From NCBI RefSeq assembly GCF_046707225.1, contig NZ_JBJKOP010000026.1:1-64000 (forward strand): a stretch of 64,000 nucleotides of DNA, given 5' to 3'. Under the pieces are notes generated by a model, which was not told the origin of the DNA, made no database searches, and worked only from the letters and a program-made list of their open reading frames with translations. Both the position numbers and the translations under genes were made by a program. The stretch is from Caproicibacter sp046707225 (lineage in GTDB: Bacteria; Bacillota; Clostridia; Oscillospirales; Acutalibacteraceae). Numbering within the stretch: position 1 is the first letter of the stretch; the number at the start of each line of letters is the position of its first letter. Below are positions 43,243-51,940 of the stretch, in pieces.

Positions 43243-43266
43243 GAAAGAGAATCCTTTCTCTTTCCG
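43243..43266 (-). promoter_or_regulatory. Flagellin leader hairpin with GGA in the loop (likely CsrA site 1)
   Basis: On the minus strand GGAAAGAG and CTCTTTCC form an 8-bp stem around the 8-nt loop AAAGGATT. CsrA recognises GGA presented in a loop. The position, about 35 nt 5' of the Shine-Dalgarno site, parallels the two-site arrangement known for Bacillus hag mRNA. Confidence 0.6.
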
Positions 43267-43362
43267 TTTTGTCCTTGGGAAACATCCCCGTTGGTTTCGC
43301 CTCACGGGCCCTTGTGAAGGCGAATACCAATCGGAAAATCCTTCCTTCGGATTCTATCCCAT

Positions 43363-43389
43363 ATATCGACCGATAGGCGGATAATTTTA
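43363..43389 (-). promoter_or_regulatory. Sigma-D (FliA)-type promoter of flagellin
   Basis: On the minus strand, TAAA (complement of 43386-43389), a 15-nt spacer and GTCGATAT (complement of 43363-43370). It matches TAAA-N15-GCCGATAT at all but one position. Confidence 0.75.
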
Positions 43390-43398
43390 GGCTGTTTT

Positions 43399-43668
43399 CT
43401 ATTTTTTTTCGTTTTTTTCACCGTTTGGCGCTACCAGCTTGTCAGGGTGCAGCAGCCGCAGCAGCTTTTCCATCTGCAAATCTCCGGAGGACGCGCTGGC
43501 CTCGCGGTTCAGCTCGCGGGTTTCCAGAAGTTCCCTGCGCATAATCGGAACGCCCTTCGGGGCGCTGATTCCGATTTTGACCCGTTCCGCGCCGATTTCC
43601 GTGATTACGATCTCAATATCGTCGCCGATCAGGATGGATTCGGAGGTTTTCCTTGTGATCACCAGCAT
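43399..43668 (-). CDS. csrA: Carbon storage regulator CsrA, translational repressor
   Basis: An 89-residue RNA-binding protein. The core MLVITRKTSESILIGDDIEIVITEIGAERVKIGISAPKGVPIMRREL is typical. The C-terminal tail (about 25 residues, ending NGEKNEKK) is longer than in enteric CsrA. ATG 43668 has GGAGGG upstream; an in-frame extension to 43776 overlaps fliW and is rejected. It lies 1 nt after the fliW stop. CsrA represses flagellin translation at the leader sites described here; FliW sequesters it until flagellin is exported. Confidence 0.95.
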   Translation of the reverse strand: MLVITRKTSESILIGDDIEIVITEIGAERVKIGISAPKGVPIMRRELLETRELNREASASSGDLQMEKLLRLLHPDKLVAPNGEKNEKK

Positions 43669-43669
43669 G

Positions 43670-44104
43670 TCATTCCCTCCCCGCGGCGGCGCCGCAGAAC
43701 AGCCTGCAGCGAACCGGGTAGCTGCTTTCTTCCAGAATGACCTGCGCCCCGGTTTTTTGCGGCGCATTGATGACAATGGGGCTTTTCAGGTTTACCACGG
43801 AGTTTTTGAGTTCCCGCTTGATCACTGCAACCGCCAGAAAACAGAGGTCCTCCGGCTTTGGGTTCCCCAGCCGTTTCAAGTCCTCCGGAGAAAGAGAGGG
43901 CGCATAGTCTTTAAAAACAAAAAAAGGATTGACGACGATCAGGGAAGGATACGCGTCATGAGCCGCCTGCAGCGACCAGATGATCTGCGATTCATCCCGC
44001 TGCAGCAGGATGAATTCCTTCACCGACTCGAATCCGTAAATCCCGTTTTCAAACCGAATGATATTCCGGGAGCCCGTCCGGGTCCCGGGGTATTCCTGTT
44101 TCAT
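43670..44104 (-). CDS. fliW: Flagellar assembly factor FliW
   Basis: A 144-residue protein. ATG 44104 follows AAGGAG; upstream codons overlap the preceding gene and are excluded. Family features: IIRFENGIYGFESVKEFILLQ, PSLIVVNPFFVFKDYAPSLS and DLCFLAVAVI, then NLKSPIVINAPQKTGAQVIL. FliW binds either flagellin or CsrA, coupling flagellin synthesis to export. It is encoded directly before csrA, the usual order in Firmicutes. Confidence 0.93.
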   Translation of the reverse strand: MKQEYPGTRTGSRNIIRFENGIYGFESVKEFILLQRDESQIIWSLQAAHDAYPSLIVVNPFFVFKDYAPSLSPEDLKRLGNPKPEDLCFLAVAVIKRELKNSVVNLKSPIVINAPQKTGAQVILEESSYPVRCRLFCGAAAGRE

Positions 44105-44153
44105 GGAGGCTCCTTTCCCGGCGGCGTAACGCCGCGTCCCGGCCGAGTTTCGG

Positions 44154-44447
44154 TCAGGCAAGTTCGTTAAAAACCACGTCTTCCCGCGTATCAGGGGCGG
44201 ATTCGTACAGCCGCGCGGTTTCGCGGTAAGACCGGATTGCGTACGTCGTCGCGGACTGCGAATCCCTGTAGTTCTCGCGGCTCAGTTCATAACGCAGCCG
44301 TCCGGATTCCGCCTGAAGCCGAAGCTCGCGCGGCTCCAGCTGGAAGCGCAGCGGTACGGCGGGCATAAACGCGACGCCAACGCCGGGATGATTCCGGCTG
44401 ATTGTGTCGCAGACTGGAATATCCCGGCGTTCAATGGCAATCAGCAT
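44154..44447 (-). CDS. Small flagellar-cluster protein in the yviE (DUF6470) position
   Basis: A 97-residue protein between flgL and fliW, where Bacillus has yviE. The sequence is polar and helical (RFQLEPRELRLQAESGRLRYELSRENYRD, then ATTYAIRSYRETARLYES). The QAESGRLRYELSREN segment vaguely resembles DUF6470 repeats, but the protein is about half the usual length. ATG 44447 has AAGGAAA upstream. Assignment rests mainly on position. Function is unknown even in the named family. Confidence 0.6.
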   Translation of the reverse strand: MLIAIERRDIPVCDTISRNHPGVGVAFMPAVPLRFQLEPRELRLQAESGRLRYELSRENYRDSQSATTYAIRSYRETARLYESAPDTREDVVFNELA

Positions 44448-44489
44448 ATGGATTTCCTTCCGTTGGACCGTCTGTGTTCTGCGCGGGCG

Positions 44490-45905
44490 TTATTTCATGA
44501 AATCAAGCAGAGTAGGCTGAAGAATGCTGCTGCTTACCTGCAGCGCCGCCTGATAGCTGAATTTTTCCCAGGCCAGATTGGAAAAGGCGGTTGCGGGGTC
44601 GACGCTTTCCACGCTTTCGTCCCTGGTCTGCAGATTCAGGTTGACATTGGTAATGTAATTGCTTGTGCTTTTCAGGAGAGTCTCCTTGTTGCCAAGCTCC
44701 GAATTGGCTTTAAACAGGGTGTCCTGCGTATCGGTGAAGCTGTCCATATAAGGCTTCATTGTGTCCATCAGCTGTTCACCCGTTAAGCTTGAATCCTTGA
44801 GGGTTGCGGCCATTTTGGTCATCAGGGAATAGGCGTTTTTCGGAACGCTTGTCCCGTCTTTCGTGACCATGCCGTAACCGAGGTAGCTGATTCCCGGCAG
44901 CGCGGCGTTGAAGGCGCTCTGATCGACTACGTTTCCGTTCGCGTCCGTTTTGATTCCAAGACCGATATCCACATAGGAGGTTTCTCCCGCAAGCTCGTCA
45001 AGGTCCACCATATTGGTGATTTTAGTGGAGGACGTGCTGGTCTGTACGGCGTCTCCACCGGTTTCGTCAAGGTTGCCGATCGAAATCTTTGACAGGTCGT
45101 CGGAAGTGATGCCCGTGACGCCCGCCGCGCTCAGTGCGGAGGAGAAGGTTGTGTCTCCGCCGGCTCCCTGCAAAAGGTCCTGAAGGTCTTGCTTGGTGGC
45201 GCCTGTCTGCGTGGTGATCGAAATCGTTTTTGCACCGGCGTCGACCGAAACGGCGTTTGAGCCGCCGCCAGAGGTAATGGATACGGTGTAGCCGTTCAGC
45301 TTGTCGTAGATTCCTGTCCCAAAATCGATCTGCATTGATTTCTGTGTTGTCTTTCCGCCCCCGTCGGTATAATTGTAACTGACGGTGGTCGAGGCTCCGT
45401 TGGTGTTTTCGCCGGTATCCACATTGATTCCGCGGTATAAAAGATTGCCGCTGCCGTCGAGCGTAAACGGAGCCTCGCCTTCCCCGCCTGCGCCGGAAAA
45501 GAGGTAGCGGTTGCTGTACTGGGCGTTCATGGTGGAAACCAGAGAGTCCCGCATGCTGATGAGATTGTCCGCAAGCGTATTTCTTGCGGATTGCGGCGTG
45601 GCCCCGTTGATCCCTTCCAGAGCGCTTTGGTTGTTTGCGTTGGAAAAGACGTTCACAATTTTTTGAACCGCCGTGTCCGCAGATGAAATCATGCCGTTCA
45701 GATTTTCGATATTGGAGGAATAATTCTCGTTCAGGTCCAGTTGGCGGCGGACCTGAAAAGCCTGGCCCGCGAGAAAAGGATTGTCTGAGGGCTTTTCAAA
45801 CTGCCGGAAATCCGTAGATGCGATCCCTGCCTTGTTCAGGCGGTCAAAGGCAAGGTTCAGGCTTTTATTGTACTGGCTGGAGATCATTCCGGTTGTAATT
45901 CTCAT
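44490..45905 (-). CDS. flgL: Flagellar hook-filament junction protein FlgL (HAP3)
   Basis: A 471-residue junction protein. The flagellin-like N-terminus (MRITTGMISSQYNKSLNLAFDRLNKAG, FEKPSDNPFLAGQAFQVRRQL) and C-terminus (AFSNLAWEKFSYQAALQVSSSILQPTLLDFM) enclose a long variable Gly/Thr/Asp-rich insert. That insert makes it longer than the roughly 300 residues of many FlgL proteins. It lies directly after flgK (6 nt), in the sigma-D-driven flgM transcript. It caps the hook and seats the filament. Confidence 0.93.
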   Translation of the reverse strand: MRITTGMISSQYNKSLNLAFDRLNKAGIASTDFRQFEKPSDNPFLAGQAFQVRRQLDLNENYSSNIENLNGMISSADTAVQKIVNVFSNANNQSALEGINGATPQSARNTLADNLISMRDSLVSTMNAQYSNRYLFSGAGGEGEAPFTLDGSGNLLYRGINVDTGENTNGASTTVSYNYTDGGGKTTQKSMQIDFGTGIYDKLNGYTVSITSGGGSNAVSVDAGAKTISITTQTGATKQDLQDLLQGAGGDTTFSSALSAAGVTGITSDDLSKISIGNLDETGGDAVQTSTSSTKITNMVDLDELAGETSYVDIGLGIKTDANGNVVDQSAFNAALPGISYLGYGMVTKDGTSVPKNAYSLMTKMAATLKDSSLTGEQLMDTMKPYMDSFTDTQDTLFKANSELGNKETLLKSTSNYITNVNLNLQTRDESVESVDPATAFSNLAWEKFSYQAALQVSSSILQPTLLDFMK

Positions 45906-45911
45906 AAACTG

Positions 45912-47843
45912 TTATCCCCTTCCTACGATTCCCATGTTGTTGATCAGTGTGTTCAGGCATTCATCCACCGTTGTCATAAACCGCGCGGATGCCGAGAGAG
46001 ACTGATTAAAAACGATCAGGTTAATGGCTTCTTCATTGATATCCACGGAAGATCGCGACTGGCGGCGGGAGGCGATTTTTCCAAGCATGTTGGAATTGGT
46101 CGCGTCCTGAGAATTGATAGAGTCGATATCCTGACCAAGATTCAGTGAGAGATTGGAAACCGCTTCCTGCAGGGTACCCGAGAACAATGCGATCCCGTTC
46201 GGGGTTTTTACGTCGTATTTGGTCGTGGTCAGGTCGGAGATGATTTTCGTGATATTGGTGTTGGAACCGCTCGCGTTGTCTCCTGGATTGGATGGGTCTT
46301 TGGACAGGGTCAGGTATCCGTCGCTCCACTTCGGGTCGCCCCATTTCGGGGCAATCCGGATGTTAGCGGCGGTGATGTCCGCTGTGTTGCCGTCGGAATC
46401 TGTAAACAGGGGCTTGTTGTCCCCGGCGTCGTTGGTGCTGTTGTCGGCGTTCATTACGCTGGCCAGCTTCTGCGCAAGGGTGTTCAACATGTTTTCGTAA
46501 TATCCGATCCCCCGGCTGGTTTTTGTTGCTTCTCCAGAGGGGGTATCGTACTCTCCGTTTTCATTGAGAAGTTTTAGGTAACTGTCCAAGCTCCCTCCCT
46601 GAATATCCTTGTTCGCCAAGCCCGAGTCTTCGGAAGAAGCATTGGAAAGATTCAGAACATTGTTTACGGACGCAAAGTTTAGGGAGCTGGAAAGGCTGCC
46701 GCCGTCGGTCGACGTAAAGGTGAGCTGCTTTCCGTCGCCGGACAGTCCCACGGTGACTTTTCCGGACAGCGAAGAAGCGTCAATGGCATTTTGGGCTTTG
46801 GAGACCAAATCGGACATACTGTCGCCGGCGGAAGCCACGATCGAGACGGAGACGGGAGAGCCGCCTCCCAAAGAAAAGTCGTAGGTCGAATTTGTGTCGG
46901 ACTTCAGCAGACCTTTGGAGTCAACCGAAACCATTCCGGATATTGCGGAAAAATTACTGCCGTCCGAGGTCAGACCGGACATGTGAATTTTCACGTCCGT
47001 ATGATCGCTGTTGGATGAAATATTCAGCTTTGCGTACTGTTTTCCGCTTACCAGGGTAAACGGACCCCCGTTGCTGTCCGTCAGTGCATTTCCATTGTTG
47101 TCTGCCAGATAAATCGACATCGTATCGACCGATTTACCGGCACCGACATCGGTTGGCGTCTCTGTGACCTTTACATTGACATACTGCGACAGCTCGTCGA
47201 TCATCTGGTTTCGCTGATCCAACAGCTCCAGAGCGGGCGAGCCGGCAATATCGGCGTCTTTGATCTGGTCGCTCAGGCTTGAGATGTTTTTCAAAAGCGT
47301 GTTGACCTTGTTCACCCCGTACTGATCCAGATAGTCGTACTGCTGATTCCGAATGGTCTGGAGCTGCTGTGCTGCCGTGTTGAACTTTGTCGCAAGAAGG
47401 GAAGCCGATTCTTTCACCGTGCTTTCCGTTGCGGAGGAACTGCCAGTGGAGGTCAACCCCTGCAACTGCTTAATCAGGTTGCTGTATGCCGCATTGATTC
47501 CGTCTGTTGAAGTTTCATTTAATGCTTCTTCAATATTCTGAAGTGCGCTGAGCTGCGTGGAGGTCAGGCCGCACTGGGCGTTTTGCATGCGGTATTGCCC
47601 GTCCAGAAAAGGATTTCGGAGCTGGCTGATCCCGGTTGTCGTTACGCCCTCGCCCACGATAGCCCCGATGCCCGCGTAAAGCATATTGACGCTGGTCGGA
47701 GCAACGCTGCTCTGATCCACGCGCTGCCGAGTATAACCGGGGGTGTTGGCGTTGCTGATATTCTGACCTGTGGTATTCAAATTGGTTCGTGCCGCCTGCA
47801 CTCCGCCTTTTGCAATATATAATCCGTCAAATGTTGTACTCAA
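45912..47843 (-). CDS. flgK: Flagellar hook-filament junction protein FlgK (HAP1)
   Basis: A 643-residue hook-associated protein. The N-terminal motif TTGQNISNANTPGYTRQRV is diagnostic, and the C-terminus SRRQSRSSVDINEEAINLIVFNQSLSASARFMTTVDECLNTLI matches the family. I favour TTG 47843, since AGGCGG lies 8 nt upstream; a GTG at 47852 is possible. The central region is variable. It is located between flgN (its chaperone) and flgL. Confidence 0.95.
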   Translation of the reverse strand: MSTTFDGLYIAKGGVQAARTNLNTTGQNISNANTPGYTRQRVDQSSVAPTSVNMLYAGIGAIVGEGVTTTGISQLRNPFLDGQYRMQNAQCGLTSTQLSALQNIEEALNETSTDGINAAYSNLIKQLQGLTSTGSSSATESTVKESASLLATKFNTAAQQLQTIRNQQYDYLDQYGVNKVNTLLKNISSLSDQIKDADIAGSPALELLDQRNQMIDELSQYVNVKVTETPTDVGAGKSVDTMSIYLADNNGNALTDSNGGPFTLVSGKQYAKLNISSNSDHTDVKIHMSGLTSDGSNFSAISGMVSVDSKGLLKSDTNSTYDFSLGGGSPVSVSIVASAGDSMSDLVSKAQNAIDASSLSGKVTVGLSGDGKQLTFTSTDGGSLSSSLNFASVNNVLNLSNASSEDSGLANKDIQGGSLDSYLKLLNENGEYDTPSGEATKTSRGIGYYENMLNTLAQKLASVMNADNSTNDAGDNKPLFTDSDGNTADITAANIRIAPKWGDPKWSDGYLTLSKDPSNPGDNASGSNTNITKIISDLTTTKYDVKTPNGIALFSGTLQEAVSNLSLNLGQDIDSINSQDATNSNMLGKIASRRQSRSSVDINEEAINLIVFNQSLSASARFMTTVDECLNTLINNMGIVGRG

Positions 47844-47859
47844 GGCACACACCGCCTAT

Positions 47860-48342
47860 TCATATTTTTGTGGAAAGAAATGCGGGAGGCTGACTGCCGT
47901 CCCTGATCTTCTCGTCATAGGTTTTCCGCAGCTCCGACCGGTTTTTGAGTTTATCGATTACAGCGGACGCCGCATGGAGCTTTTGCTCAAGCAGAACGGT
48001 GTTCTGCTGGTTTGTCTCTTTCATCTCCTCCAGTACGGAAGAGAGCCGACGGAACAAAGCCTGGGCCTGCTCCCGGTATTCGCCGGGAAACTGCGGGATG
48101 AGCGCGCGAAACTGGGCGTCGGGCTGAGGCGTCAGGTCCATCAGCTTTGCGCGCTCCTGCTCCAGCCCGCGAGCCTCCAGCACAAAAGCCTGCTCCCGTT
48201 TCAGGCATTCGTCCAGCAGGTCCAGCCTGCCGTTTTGCAGATCATCCAGCTTTTCCTTTTCAAGTCCCAGAAATTTCTGGTAGAAATCCAGCAGTTTATT
48301 GAAATAAGAAATCAGGCTGCCGGACGTTTTTTCATCCATCAT
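47860..48342 (-). CDS. flgN: FlgN-like export chaperone for FlgK/FlgL
   Basis: A 160-residue, almost entirely helical protein (SYFNKLLDFYQKFLGLEKEKLDDL, EYREQAQALFRRLSSVLEEMKETNQQN). The size, charge pattern and position between flgM and flgK are those of FlgN. Primary sequence in this family is poorly conserved, so position carries much of the assignment. Two adjacent ATGs (48342, 48339) could start it. Confidence 0.85.
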   Translation of the reverse strand: MMDEKTSGSLISYFNKLLDFYQKFLGLEKEKLDDLQNGRLDLLDECLKREQAFVLEARGLEQERAKLMDLTPQPDAQFRALIPQFPGEYREQAQALFRRLSSVLEEMKETNQQNTVLLEQKLHAASAVIDKLKNRSELRKTYDEKIRDGSQPPAFLSTKI

Positions 48343-48375
48343 AGCCCGGATTTTCCCCCTTCCGCATAAACAAAT

Positions 48376-48702
48376 TTATTCGTCGAACAGTAGCAGACCG
48401 GCCAGCAGGCCGGAGTCCACTTTGTAGCTTCCGTTCCCGACGGATTCTTTCAGATAATTGAGCTTTGCCGCGCCGGAGTCCCTGGCGATATCTTCCCGGA
48501 TGCTGTCTTTCAGACCGCCGAGAAATGCGTCCTGCCGCTCCGCGCGGGAGGACAGTTCAATCTTGTCGGTTTTGGAAACCTGCCCCAAAGAGCCGGCAAA
48601 CGATGAGGTCGATGGTTGAACCGTCCCTGTTTTGCCCGTATTCCTTTTTGTGTTAATTTGTGCAAATGGGGTAATGGAAAACCCAGAATCTTTGATCAGC
48701 AT
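48376..48702 (-). CDS. flgM: Anti-sigma-D (anti-sigma-28) factor FlgM
   Basis: A 108-residue protein. The C-terminal half carries the sigma-binding pattern: DKIELSSRAERQDAFLGGLKDSI, then REDIARDSGAAKLNYLKESVGNGSYKVDSGLLAGLLL. The N-terminus is flexible and polar. ATG 48702 is served by AAGAGGTGA; a GTG at 48714 falls too close to it. It is the first gene of the late cluster, under a sigma-D promoter, so it inhibits the factor that makes it until it is secreted through the finished hook. Confidence 0.93.
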   Translation of the reverse strand: MLIKDSGFSITPFAQINTKRNTGKTGTVQPSTSSFAGSLGQVSKTDKIELSSRAERQDAFLGGLKDSIREDIARDSGAAKLNYLKESVGNGSYKVDSGLLAGLLLFDE

Positions 48703-48726
48703 CCAAACGTTCACCTCTTATAGCGT

Positions 48727-48753
48727 TTATCGGTCGGTCATTTCAAAAATTTA
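48727..48753 (-). promoter_or_regulatory. Sigma-D (FliA)-type promoter of flgM-flgN-flgK-flgL-fliW-csrA
   Basis: On the minus strand, TAAA (complement of 48750-48753), a 15-nt spacer and ACCGATAA (complement of 48727-48734). It is one mismatch from the consensus GCCGATAA. Confidence 0.8.
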
Positions 48754-48956
48754 GCTTACTGCCGCAGAAATAGATGGAATATTCACCGTATGAGTTGTTT
48801 GCGGGCCGGATCAATTCATAGTTACTAGAAAGCAAATGCGTTTTTTGTCGAAGACAGAAACAAAAGCATTAAAAAGTAACAATAGCTTACTAAGCGTTTA
48901 CTTGGTTTTTTATCTAAATTTTACAGAGAAATAAATTTTTTTTGCACCGAAATCTG
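48754..48956. other. AT-rich spacer between divergent flagellar operons
   Basis: The roughly 440 bp between flgM and flgB holds the sigma-D promoter (48727-48753) and the sigma-A promoter (48957-48985). Between and beyond these I see AT-rich DNA with no ORF, hairpin or repeat I can support. Confidence 0.5.
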
Positions 48957-48985
48957 TTGACTTTTGTCGTATTATATATGATAAT
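48957..48985 (+). promoter_or_regulatory. Sigma-A-type promoter of the flgB flagellar operon
   Basis: TTGACT (48957-48962), a 17-nt spacer and GATAAT (48980-48985), about 160 nt before flgB. No sigma-D element was found on this side, as expected for the early flagellar operon. Confidence 0.65.
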
Positions 48986-49144
48986 ATATCCTGTTACTAA
49001 CAATATATTTTCCTCAAAATCTTCAATATTTGGAGTTGTTTCCAGAAGAACAAGAAAATCTGCTACAATAGGTATAAAAAAGCAATGTAAATAAATATTC
49101 ATTTTTAATGTTTTTTTATTCTTTTCTGAAAGAAGGTGACGAGC

Positions 49145-49525
49145 TTGAACTGGATCGACAGTGTAACAACATCGCTGCTCAATAAAGATTTGGACGGACT
49201 TTGGGCCAGGCAGCAGGTGGTTTCAGACAACATCGCAAATTTTGAGACGCCCGGTTACAAGACAAAGAGTGTGTCGTTTGAAGATCAGCTGCAGAATGAA
49301 ATCGAGGCCGGAGGAACTTCCGGTAATATGGTCAGCGGGATCGATCAGGTTCACCCGGAAACGACCGTCGCGCAGGACGAGATGTTCCGCGCGGACGGAA
49401 ACGGAGTGGACCTGGAACAGCAGAATATTGAGCTTGCCAGGACGCAGCTGAATTACTACTATTCTTTGGCGGAACTGTCGGACTCTTTCTCAAGGCTGAA
49501 AACCGCGATCGGCGGGGGTTCGTAA
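49145..49525 (+). CDS. flgB: Flagellar basal-body rod protein FlgB
   Basis: A 126-residue proximal rod subunit. The motif ARQQVVSDNIANFETPGYKTKSVSFEDQL is the rod-family N-terminal signature, and the C-terminal helix LARTQLNYYYSLAELSDSFSRLKTAI completes it. TTG 49145 has AGAAGG at the right distance; the GTG at 49136 lies within the ribosome binding site. It is the first gene of the long plus-strand flagellar operon. Confidence 0.95.
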   Translation: MNWIDSVTTSLLNKDLDGLWARQQVVSDNIANFETPGYKTKSVSFEDQLQNEIEAGGTSGNMVSGIDQVHPETTVAQDEMFRADGNGVDLEQQNIELARTQLNYYYSLAELSDSFSRLKTAIGGGS

Positions 49526-49551
49526 CGTAAAATTGGCAGGAGGTTTTATTG

Positions 49552-50001
49552 ATGGCTTTTCTCAGCTCGCTGGATATCAGCGGCTCGGCATTGAAAGCAA
49601 GCCGGCTCAGAATGGACGTTATTTCCGAGAATATCGCGAACGCTTCCACCACGCGCACCGACGCGGGCGGACCCTACCGGAGGAAAATGGTGGTTTACCA
49701 TGCGGAGGATTCCGAAGGGGACAGCTTCGGCTCCCTCCTGAACAATGAACTGAGCGCTTCCTCAAAAGCGCCGGGAGGAGTCAGGGTCGACGAAATCGTC
49801 GAGGACCAGACCCCGTTTACCACGGTCTACGACCCATCCAGCCCGGACGCGGACGCTCAGGGCTATGTACAGAAGCCGAATGTAGACGTGACAAAGGAAA
49901 CGCTGGACATGATGTCGGTGACAAGAGCGTATTCGGCGAACATTAACGCGTTCAACGCGGTGAAAAGCATGGCCAGCAAAGCGCTGGAGATGGGGAAGTG
50001 A
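49552..50001 (+). CDS. flgC: Flagellar basal-body rod protein FlgC
   Basis: A 149-residue rod subunit: LDISGSALKASRLRMDVISENIANASTTRTDAGGPYRRKMVV at the start and YVQKPNVDVTKETLDMMSVTRAYSANINAFNAVKSMASKALEMGK at the end, the standard FlgC layout. ATG 49552 has AGGAGG 8 nt upstream; the TTG at 49549 is too close to it. Confidence 0.96.
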   Translation: MAFLSSLDISGSALKASRLRMDVISENIANASTTRTDAGGPYRRKMVVYHAEDSEGDSFGSLLNNELSASSKAPGGVRVDEIVEDQTPFTTVYDPSSPDADAQGYVQKPNVDVTKETLDMMSVTRAYSANINAFNAVKSMASKALEMGK

Positions 50002-50007
50002 TAAATC

Positions 50008-50310
50008 ATGAATCAAATTGTGCCTATTCAGAAAATTAATCCCTTGGAAGACATGGGCGCGTCCGGCGGCAGCGCCGCACAGCCCGCGGGCCTTCCGTTC
50101 CAGTCCCTGTTTGAAGACGCCGTCAACAATGTGAAGCAAACGGATGCCACTCTTAATACCGAAGTCTACAAAATGACCACGGGACAGTCGGACAATCTGC
50201 ATGATGTCGTCATTGCGTCCCAGAAAGCCAGCCTTTCCGTTGACTTGCTGGTGCAGATGCGCAACAAGGTGCTTGATTCCTATAACGAAATCATGAGAAT
50301 GAGCGTTTGA
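50008..50310 (+). CDS. fliE: Flagellar hook-basal body protein FliE
   Basis: A 100-residue adaptor joining the MS ring to the rod. The C-terminal block LPFQSLFEDAVNNVKQTDATLNTEVYKMTTG, then DNLHDVVIASQKASLSVDLLVQMRNKVLDSYNEIMRM is family-typical. It is the first rod component exported. It starts 6 nt after flgC. Confidence 0.95.
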   Translation: MNQIVPIQKINPLEDMGASGGSAAQPAGLPFQSLFEDAVNNVKQTDATLNTEVYKMTTGQSDNLHDVVIASQKASLSVDLLVQMRNKVLDSYNEIMRMSV

Positions 50311-50341
50311 TGAATTTTCGTAAAGGGCGGTTCAAATCCGG

Positions 50342-51940
50342 ATGAATGAATTAAAGAAATACATACAACCAATCAAAAATTTTTGGGTAAAACTGTCCGC
50401 TAAAACGAAAAAAATCATTTTCATCTCCCTGGGAGGGGTCGTCCTGCTTTCCGTCGTTCTGGGACTGCTCTTGAACCGCACGCAATATGTGGTTCTCTAC
50501 TCGGGGCTGGATCATGACGAGGCCATGGCGGTTATGGCGCAGCTGAAGGACAGCGGAGTAGACTATAAGGAATCCGACAACTCAATCTACGTTCCGTCGG
50601 ACAAAGAAGATTCGATGCGGATGCAGCTTGCCAATGAAGGATATCCGAAATCTGCGCCGAATTACAATTTCTTTACCAGTAATGTCGGGGTCATGACGAC
50701 GGATTACGAAAAAAAGGTCATTGAAAAATATCAGATGAACCAAAGGCTGGAAGCCGTAATCAAAACGCTGGACCCGATTGAAAACGCCTATGTTACCATC
50801 AGCATTCCGGACGAAGGGGACTATGCGTGGGACGATAAGAAGAACGCGCCCACCGCTTCCGTTACGGTCAAAATGAAATCCGGGCAGAGTCTGAACGCGA
50901 AACAGGTCAACGGCATCAAGCAGCTGGTTGCGAAGAGTGTTCCGAACCTGAAAACGGAAAACGTCTCCGTCATCGACAATTCGACCGGGGAGGAACTGAA
51001 TTCCGCGGATTCCGACAATTCCAACAGCGTCCAGATGGACATGACGGAATTCAAGTTGAAGGTTGAACAGCAGTATGAAGACAGCCTGCAAAAAAAGATT
51101 ATGAATCATTTGGCGGAAATCTACGGGCAGAACAATATCAGCATAAGCGTAAAAAGCCAGATGGATCTTGACAAAAAGATTCAGAACATCGTCACATATC
51201 AGCCGACCACCAGCGACGGAAAGGGAGTTGTCAGCGAAAGTACGGAACAGCATGAGGAGACAAGAGACGGCTCCTCGGGCGGCGGGACCGCCGGAACAGA
51301 ATCCAATACGGAGACAACAACGTATCCGGGCGTTACGGTAAACGGAAATATCATAACGACAAAAGACAACAAATCCTATAAATATCTGGTCAGTCAGGTT
51401 CAGGAGCAGATTCAGAGCGACGCCGCGGCGCTGCAGGACGTAACGGTTTCCATTATTGTCAACGACCCCGGGATGACGGACGCGGAAGTGACAAGCCTGA
51501 AAAACGCGGTGGCTTTTGCTTCCGGTGTCAGCGCCGATAAAGTGGACGTTATGAGCAAGAGCTTTTACAGCTCCGCGCAGCCCGCCAACGCGCAGCCGGC
51601 CGGCTACGCTCTGCCGTTTGACTGGCGCCTTCTGGCCGCGGGGGCCGGCGGATTCCTGTTAATTGTGATTCTTACGGTCGTTCTTCTTGCAAGGCGCAGG
51701 AAAAAGCGGGCGAAAGAACTGGAAGAGAAGCTGATGCAGGGAGAGGAAGTCAATCTGGACGGCCTTTCGCGCGCGGGAATTTCGGACGCTCCTACGGAAT
51801 CCATCGAGCAGATTCGTCAGTCGACCGGCGGAAAAGAGGAGAAGGTTCGGAAAGACCTTCAGGAGTTTTCGGCCCAGAATCCGGAAATTGCTGCCCAGCT
51901 GATTCGCAGCTGGCTGAAGGGGGAGGACGACAATGCCTGA
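50342..51940 (+). CDS. fliF: Flagellar MS-ring protein FliF
   Basis: A 532-residue inner membrane ring protein. Membrane helix 1 is near residues 20-42 (KIIFISLGGVVLLSVVLGLLL). The ring-building YscJ/FliF domain follows (VVLYSGLDHDEAMAVMAQLKDSGVDYK, NQRLEAVIKTLDPIENAYVTISIP). A Gly/Ser/Thr linker carries GGGTAGTESNTET. Helix 2 is near 425-445. The cytoplasmic tail (LDGLSRAGISDAP through IAAQLIRSWLKGED) is the FliG-binding end. It overlaps fliG by 8 nt. Confidence 0.96.
   Translation: MNELKKYIQPIKNFWVKLSAKTKKIIFISLGGVVLLSVVLGLLLNRTQYVVLYSGLDHDEAMAVMAQLKDSGVDYKESDNSIYVPSDKEDSMRMQLANEGYPKSAPNYNFFTSNVGVMTTDYEKKVIEKYQMNQRLEAVIKTLDPIENAYVTISIPDEGDYAWDDKKNAPTASVTVKMKSGQSLNAKQVNGIKQLVAKSVPNLKTENVSVIDNSTGEELNSADSDNSNSVQMDMTEFKLKVEQQYEDSLQKKIMNHLAEIYGQNNISISVKSQMDLDKKIQNIVTYQPTTSDGKGVVSESTEQHEETRDGSSGGGTAGTESNTETTTYPGVTVNGNIITTKDNKSYKYLVSQVQEQIQSDAAALQDVTVSIIVNDPGMTDAEVTSLKNAVAFASGVSADKVDVMSKSFYSSAQPANAQPAGYALPFDWRLLAAGAGGFLLIVILTVVLLARRRKKRAKELEEKLMQGEEVNLDGLSRAGISDAPTESIEQIRQSTGGKEEKVRKDLQEFSAQNPEIAAQLIRSWLKGEDDNA

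Noticed and set aside
43669..43776. Longer csrA start at 43776
   Set aside because: It would add 36 Arg-rich residues overlapping fliW. GGAGGG before 43668 and the invariant MLVITRK start define the gene.
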